A stretch of DNA of 64,000 bases from Pyrenochaeta sp. MPI-SDFR-AT-0127 (Eukaryota; Ascomycota; Dothideomycetes; Pleosporales; Cucurbitariaceae). The stretch covers positions 662,094 to 726,093 of the forward strand of contig JAGTJM010000016.1 of NCBI GenBank assembly GCA_020747015.1, written 5' to 3'. Positions 57,272-64,000 of this stretch are shown here, one piece after another; within the stretch, counting starts at the first letter, position 1, and each line of letters begins with the position of its first letter. Under the pieces are notes generated by a model. The model was not told the DNA's origin and did no database searches. It saw only the letters and a list, made by a program, of their open reading frames with translations. The translations under genes were made by a program, and so were the position numbers.

Positions 57272-58451
57272 ATGGCTGAGCAAGTCCTCATTGTTGATCG
57301 CACAGCTTATAACAGCGTCGGAAAGCAACTTCCCGAAGCCAAAGGCGCCATCCAAGATATACGCGACGCCGCATCGGAATTTTTGTTCATCACGGGCACC
57401 AAAGTGACATTTCAGACTCAAGAATCCCTTCTCTCCGCCTCCCATGCTTCCTTGGGACTTCTTCTGCACATCAATTCAGCCCTCGTTGTGCATAATGGCA
57501 GTGTCGCCCGGCGCGGCTACATTCCACTCGGTGGAGAGCACGCGCACGGCCATATGGAGTGGAAAGAAGGACTGTATGTCGGCCCCGAGCATAGTGATGA
57601 TCATCCACTCATTTTTCTACCATTACATAGCAAAAACCAATTTCCAGACCAGGTCTCACCTAACATGCCGCATGCAGTGCTAGAGTATATCGAAAAGGTG
57701 AAGAAGTTGGGAAAGACACTTACAACATACTTTCCTTAGCTTTGGGCTTAGGCGAAGATGAGTTACGCAAGCTTTAATTAGCGCCAGATCCAGTGTCTCT
57801 TTTTAGTTGCTCCAAATACCCGTCTATCGAGAGTACAGCTAATCCACGAGTGTACACAAAGTGATGAGGGAATTGGCATTGGCAAACACACGGGTCAGAC
57901 AACTCAATAACTCTATATGACCATCAGAATCTAGCTAACACGCTGTCTATAGATTTTAGCTATCTTACAATCCTCAAGGTGGACTCGCCTAGCTTACAGG
58001 TCTATATACTCACAAAGAATCTCCGGCACCGACTTACGTCATTCCTGCAGATCCTCTCCCCGTCAGACAATTGGGTGGGTGTTCGTGTGGTCGAGGATTT
58101 CTTCATTGTGAACCTTAAACAAGGAATTAACCCGATCGTCCCATACGCCATTAGACTGATTTATGAGCAGTCAGCGACATGTTCGACCAGCTCACTCATG
58201 TTCGCTACCGATCCCGTCCCCACTGCGTCCACCGGCCCAAGCAGGACTCTCCACCACGCTTGTCTTTTCCTCTCTTTTTTGACTTTGCTTGGAACGCCAA
58301 GATGAAGCGCCCGTCACTGGAGCATATTTCACCACTATCCGACGGTGAGAAGCGGTTGGCCATGCAGCGATGGGCTTCCACGACATTTCGCGAGGCGAAA
58401 GGGATCTGGTCGCAATATCAGGTGCGCAAGGTTCGGAGGGAGTCTCCGTAG
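57272..58451 (+). pseudogene. Decayed 2-oxoglutarate/Fe(II) dioxygenase
   Basis: Remnant of an isopenicillin N synthase-like oxygenase. The first part reads openly to 57739 with GYIPLGGEH, GHMEWKEGLYVGPEH and KNQFPDQV. Lesions follow: a one-base loss near 57733, an in-frame TAA at 57775-57777 after EDELRKL, and a two-base loss near 57861. An intron at 57894-57952 still restores the iron-binding HTD, and another at 58000-58050 joins LQ to ILSPSDNW. The donor expected after VEDFFIVN (around 58115) is missing, though its acceptor (58174) leads into DMFDQLTHVRYRSRPH, the second histidine motif, and then LSFPLFFDFAW to the normal C-terminus. The whole length of the ancestral gene is present, so it decayed in place. 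Confidence 0.85.
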
Positions 58452-59883
58452 CTAGGACTCCCCGACTTTGAGCCTCATGCTGCACCTTCAACCAGATTCA
58501 CAAGAGTGGTAGATGCTATAGGCAACGCCTAGAGAAGCCCAATAATGAATAAAAGACATTTTGTATTCTTGGAGCACGTTCGGACTCCGATGCCCTAAAT
58601 TGCATACTTCTGTCCCATAATCATCCCTAACAGTAATGGAATGAGCTTAGACTTAAAAGCTAATTACTCGCCTCAGTCGAAGAGAAAAGGATCATTCTGA
58701 AGCCGGGGGAATGGGACACAGGCCATCCTCTCATTCTAGACGATTCATCTGGTTCTCTCGTACATGGATTCCATGGCTTATACAATGTTAGAACAGAAAT
58801 GTGACGCGATCCTTCTCAGGCAACGCGTTTTTGATGCTCATATCCGGAGCTAGTAAAAGATTTTAGCACCGTTTTCTTGGTGATGGCACCAGATGGTCTA
58901 TGTTGAGTTGATACACTGCCGTGTTGGAGAATATGACCCAAGAGTTGCCAGGGAAAGCGTTTAAGCCAAGGATAGTAAGGAGAGGACGCGTGTCTGTCGT
59001 TTGACGAGGTCGCAGGTCAAAACCGGGCATTATTTACATAATTCTGCTGGTTCAGTGGAAACGATAACGGAAGCTAGTACGATAGGATTTCCAAGCTGTG
59101 GCAGTAGGTACTACAGTCGATCTTTCTCGGATTGTTAGTAGCCGCTAAGGGTGGGGGTCAGCGTGGCATAGCTTCAATCACCCGACGATGAATGGTCCCA
59201 GGAGCCAACTGAGTTACACACCAGGGGCGTAGTGGAGTGCTCTATTATTACGCGTTAATCACCAGAGAGGCAAGTTCAAGGACAGTGCACCGAGGCCGAG
59301 TGAATGCAGTGCATGATGCAGCTAGTCACGATTGCTAGAGAGGTTTGACGCATTCTTGAGCAAAGCTGCATTCATCTCGAGCGAGTGCCTGGCGTTTCAT
59401 GCGGTGTGAAAAGGAGAGGCGTTACACCGAGCAAGTCCCTGCAAAGCCTTGCAACATCTGCCCAACTTCCTGGTCACCTGCACAGGTAATTCGCTCTTTT
59501 TTTTCCGCTCGTAAATAGGTGCGTGATTGGCTCGCGGACGGGAACGGATTGCGCTTATCCCGAAGTCGTGCAGCCAATCAGTGGGATGCCATGCTCCGCT
59601 TCCCTGCACTCTTCTGTTCCAGGCCGCCAGCAACATGGTTGAGACTCTGTTCCCGGCATCAGAATGAAGGTCAAGGCGGACATGCTCGAATGAGATCATT
59701 TTCTTCTTCTCAAAGCTCAAAACGATTTGATCTTGCAGATCAACCTCTTCCTCTTCTTGTCGATCACCTTCAATATTTCAAACTTGGCTTGGCTAGTTCA
59801 CGCTTCCGTCGATTATGTGACATAGTCTTGAGATAGAAACACGTGCACAAAGGTATATAATTTCACCATTCTGCCATCTATCC
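58452..59883. other. Gene-poor region
   Basis: 1432 bp with only short unrelated frames. Nothing was recognised on either strand. Confidence 0.35.
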
Positions 59884-60354
59884 ATGCCATTTCTTATCAG
59901 AGTATTGCTCATTGTATCCTTTCTACCTGCTAGCTCCCTGTCTTGTACCATTGAAAGCTATATGCCTCATAATTAAAGCACGGGACAGACCAAAAACTCC
60001 TCAACCACGCAAAGTCTCATTCACCAATACCCCCAAAGCCGACCACCATCCTTAAAAAGAGCTTTCTCTGCACCGACACGGGATATCTCCAGCTCTACAT
60101 CATTGGCTTCCACCTTTATCATGGCTGGGATCGCTTCAACTTCGGCTGGAAAGACTTCATCTCCAGCTGCCAGCACCCCAGCAACATCTTCGAGCACGTC
60201 GGCAGCTGGGACACCCATCACAGCACCGTCGCGATCCGATCGATGTGGTGCATGCTACCAAGGTGATTGCAATGTTGGAGTATCACATACCGTGTCGGTC
60301 ATGGACTTCTCGCCATGTCCGTGCTGTCAGCTTGTTCCAAAGGTACACTACTAG
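59884..60354 (+). pseudogene. Possible small secreted cysteine-rich protein with one in-frame stop
   Basis: From ATG 59884 a strong signal peptide (MPFLIRVLLIVSFLPASSLS) is followed by CTIESYMPHN and a TAA at 59974-59976. The same frame then stays open for 125 codons to the stop at 60352: a basic stretch with KR (possible processing site), a Ser/Thr/Ala-rich linker and a C-terminal cysteine cluster (CGACYQGDC ... CPCC). The total would be about 155 residues. The run could be an effector-like gene killed by one stop, or the stop might be removed by an intron that I cannot place convincingly. No known family was recognised, so the call rests on architecture only. Confidence 0.4.
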
Positions 60355-63300
60355 AGGATGAACCAAGCAAGCTAGTGCATGAAGAGCACAGCAGATTGAG
60401 AAATTCGAAAAACATAGACCCTTCAGTATCCTTTTCATGATAATCACGGTCCTCTCTTTCAACAGTCCTTACCAATACATGTACTTTCAGCCGACTTTAC
60501 GCTATCATTTTTCATGTACACCGCTAAGGTGGTCTTGTAGTCAGTCGCTAGTCCAAATACACTTGAATCTCGCTTTTCATACTCTAATCACGATTGATAC
60601 CATTTTGATAACTTGAAGAGTGCCTTAGCTTTGCCACTTCTCCGAGTTTGTGCCGATTAGCAACGGGCTTCGCTGTGGCATGTACGAGTACTTCGCTACA
60701 TGAAATCCCCCGCCTCATCTCGAGCAGAATTGAGACGCCAGGTAGCTCCTCGCCTGATCTTCAATTGCTTAACAATAAAATTACTTACCAAGACGATCTC
60801 GGACACAAGCAGATCGTAGATAAATTTTATTCATTGCACAGAAGGTGTCGCTTGTGCTAGTAATAAGGCAAGTACGTATACTGCTGCCTAGCGACTTATC
60901 TCTGGAATCACGCCATCTGACCCATTCTAGGAAGCGGTCTGGGTTGGAAAGCTGTGAGTGGAATGAAACCTTTTCTAGAGCTAGTATTCCCTCAAAGTGA
61001 CACTGTCGTTTACGTCGCATATTCTCGTGCACAGTAAAATTTGAACAAGCAATCTTAACAGTGTGTCCCAGCATAACTGTGACAGTTTAGTGGAAATCGT
61101 CTTTCTCGAAGTCGAAATCGTGCAGACCTACTTAGAATGTGCTAGCCCTAAAACAACAGAAACCCCAATCAATTAAAAAAGCTGGTGGATGAAGTCGAAG
61201 AAGTTATCAAGTTAAACTCAGTCAGGGTCATTTAGTTTCCCAAGAGGTATAGTTTCTGTACTGGAGTTCAACATGCAACCGCAGTTGGCGTGTCCTTCAT
61301 CATGGTACTTGCAATCCCGATTTCGTGACGCGCACTTGCATCGAACATGAAAAGGCAAAGGGTCACGCGGGCCAAAGGATTGATTAAAAATAATTCTGTT
61401 CAGTCTAGCTAAAGCTAAACAGCCAGACGTCAAATTGATACGAGAATCTGCACCTGTGACTTTGTTTGTGGCGGACGTCGAGCAGCTGGCAGCCCATGGG
61501 ATGCCAACCAGACAGTTTGGTTTGTGATTTTTGAGGATTTTGCTTTCACTGTTGCGTTTGCTTTTATTGCTGGATCGAAACATCTCAACGATGTCTCGCG
61601 TACCAATGGAGGGCGCGATTTCAGGCTGTGGCGTTGACGGCGCCAGCAATCTCGTATCGAATTTCTGAGCCAGTCCTCACGCAATTTTCGCCAAGAACTT
61701 CATCCTTCAAAATACTACTGTCGCTAATGCATCTCTAGCACAAGACCACAGCAGTGGCAAGTAAAAGGATCATCGACGTGCGTCGAATGTCGACCCTGAG
61801 CTTGGCAATCGCCTTCTAGACACGCGCCACCCGGTCTCTCTGGTCCACTTTCCAATAAGACATGAGACGAGTCTGTCGGAGGGAAGACTGTGTTAATATC
61901 GCCTGGGCCGGCGGCACGATAGCACAGACGACGTGGGGTCGTTCACAGGAGCTATGACCGTTTAGCTGTTTACCCGCTGCAACGCTGTCTATGGACAGCG
62001 AGGTAAGAAGCCCCATGATGATGGCTCCGAGGCGAAAGGAGGTTTGACTCCAATTCAATATCGGTCGCGGCTGACAGTGTTAATGAAACAAGACACGAAG
62101 ATTAACAGCACAGGGTACGCTAATAAGGCAGGTGCTATAATTCGAAACAAATATAGGTACAGCATCGCAGCTCATCGTGCACAAGCCAAGAGAAGCTGAC
62201 GAGGAGTTTCTGTGGCATGCTGCCGATTCTAAACAATGTGACTCACCTGTTGTTGTTTCCACAGCGCTAGTTTCTTGTTATGGAAGATCAGACGTGCGAT
62301 AGCCCCCACGACAGTCCTGAATATGATGATAAGAGATCGTCTAGCATGGAATAGGTAGCAAGTCGAGGTTGCAACCGGATACCAGGTTGCCGGGAGCACA
62401 ACGGGACTGGTAAGACCCTAGCACAACGGCCGCTACCTACGAAGCAAAAACTTTGCTCACCCGCAAGCCGCCCATCAGCGCCACCGTCCCAGGTTTCCGG
62501 TAACGAGCCTGTAACCGAACTGGGGCCTGTTTCTTTTCCCGCACTTTCCGGTATTGGAGGTTCCCGCTTCCACCCCTTATAGGCTCGGCATGCCGTCTTA
62601 TCAACAGAGACTCGATGACCCTCGGGGACCGGATCATGTCGCCTTAGCGTATAGAGCATAATAGCAACTCTTAGCCAAGTGGATGTGGCATGACGACATA
62701 TATGAACCATTGCGATACATGAAGCCGTTCGCTTGTTCTAGCGCTTACTCTAATACTATCTAACGGCCTCACTTGCATCGTAAAGAGTCTTCAAATGCGC
62801 CGTGAGACCTTTCGCTGTTGAGTAGAAGTGCCAGAAATCTGTGCAACCTATGCTAGCCGTGCCCATTGGGGCTATCCAAGAGGTTTGCGGTAATAAGAGC
62901 AACGATGAGGAGGACAATTATGCCCATAAGACAGTGGACGGAAGTCATGGTAGAGAGCAAAGTCTGGAACATTCTGTGGCTTCTTCGTGCTCTTTACATT
63001 AAGAGCTTGGTGACTCGTTGGCCTGCACGAACAAAGATTAATGTTCCACGTCTCGCCTGACTTAGAGTCCTGTGTTACTACATAAAAACAAACAACCCCC
63101 ATCAAGTCCAACATTCGTATGGCAATTGCCCAGTCCTTCGGCTAAACGAGGTAGCATCTATGGTGCAACAATGTTTGCAATGCATGAGTCGATTAACCTG
63201 AGCAAGGCTTTCAGATTGACTGCAACAGTGCATGTCTTCGGAAACACGCATGAGTACTGCGTCACGCCGGAAAAACCCAGAACCAAACAAAACCCTAGGA

Positions 63301-64000
63301 TCTAGTGAGCATCCTGGTCGCCTTAGGCTTCATTCAAAGCTACGCCATTTCCTTTTTCGATTTCATGCTTGACAGCAGGCACTAAAACAAATGACCTCAA
63401 TGCAAGGGTCATGCAAGAGCGCCTACAAGGTAGAGCATGGTGCCGCACCGCAGTCGCCGCAATGCCGAAGTGTTCCACAAGTCCCACGCCGGCCCAGCAG
63501 ATACCGTCTTGGCATCATACGTCACTAAGAGACGTTCAAGAACATAAGGGTATGGGCTCATATTTGCATCTGTCAATGATCACACGCCCTTTATCCGACT
63601 GCGCCTAAAGCATAGCTTAGAACATGAGATCATTTCATCCGCGTGATATACATCGCGCCTGGCAGCTTCGGCTTCCCTTGCTCCAAGGCTGGCTGTATTA
63701 GTGGCATTCTTGTCTATGTTTCCGCGAACGAGGCCGATAGCTGCTGGTGTTCGCGATCATTAATGGTCGAAACCCTTTCACTAGCACTAGATACGCTCTT
63801 CCACACTGGCCGGTCCTGTGTCGGCCAAATTTGGCATTCCTGGACTCTCAAATTTTCCGCTCCTCTTTGTCTGTGTATATCTGGATAGGTCGTAATGGGT
63901 AGGTACTTAGGCCGCGTATTCCTACGGCTCTTACACTGACCGTAAGGTGCGTATCAAAGTATGCCATGAAACGATCGACGGATGCACAGCTCTATAAATC
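60355..64000. other. Gene-poor right end
   Basis: 3646 bp to the window edge without a supported gene. The longest frames (61218-61649 on minus, 62288-62710 on minus) lack recognisable domains. I see no terminal repeats, tRNA or telomere-like repeats. Confidence 0.35.

Noticed and set aside
61218..61649. Minus-strand frame of 143 codons with several cysteines
   Set aside because: It opens with TTG; the first ATG gives 121 residues with no recognisable domain or signal peptide, in a gene-poor region.
1..64000. tRNA genes, rRNA and CRISPR arrays
   Set aside because: I looked by eye for tRNA B-box-like GGTTCRAnnCC on both strands and for regularly spaced repeats and found none; a tRNAscan-SE run would settle the tRNAs.

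Overview
The window is nuclear DNA from a filamentous ascomycete, most likely a Dothideomycete. Compact genes carry one to six short introns (about 45-180 nt) with GT...AG borders and CTAAC-like branch points. The protein set is typically fungal: coatomer beta, retromer Vps26, Gid4, Mago nashi, a fungal tRNA ligase and a Vsb1-type vacuolar SulP carrier. All gene models were built by hand from reading frame, splice signals and remembered family motifs. No database search or RNA data was used, so small boundary errors are possible.

Layout. 0-17 kb is a dense housekeeping block: tRNA ligase TRL1 (+), an SDR oxidoreductase (-), the THO subunit TEX1 (-), a small CsbD-like stress protein (-) divergent from an Old Yellow Enzyme (+), the tRNA m7G methyltransferase TRM8 (-), the GID ubiquitin-ligase receptor GID4 (-), and MAGO (-) divergent from SEC26 (+). 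17-31 kb holds a sphingoid-base kinase (+), a PQQ-type sugar dehydrogenase-like secreted protein (-), a TDT/malate-sulfite family carrier (-), a long Yfl054-type aquaglyceroporin with unusual NPA motifs (-), and VPS26 (-) divergent from a gluconokinase (+). 34-45 kb holds the SulP-STAS-cNMP carrier, a cysteine-rich single-pass membrane protein, the domesticated reverse-transcriptase gene rvt and an MFS carrier, all on +. 46-55 kb holds a glycine-zipper protein, a second MFS carrier, a frameshifted subtilisin and a TLC-domain membrane protein. 55-64 kb is gene-poor. It carries a decayed 2-oxoglutarate/Fe(II) dioxygenase and a possible small secreted cysteine-rich protein interrupted by one stop codon.

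The most interesting locus is the intronless rvt gene (40486-43128). It is a cellular reverse-transcriptase-related gene, not part of a transposon. It keeps the catalytic aspartates and sits alone between ordinary genes. Other points worth checking are the Asn-to-Ser changes in both NPA boxes of the aquaglyceroporin, a stop-free 72-nt intron in the TDT carrier, a palindromic CRE in front of the CsbD gene, and three TCACGTG boxes beside an 11-bp tandem repeat between VPS26 and the gluconokinase. Several genes act on RNA (TRL1, TRM8, TEX1, MAGO, and rvt by ancestry). They are not arranged as a functional cluster, and their proximity is probably coincidental.
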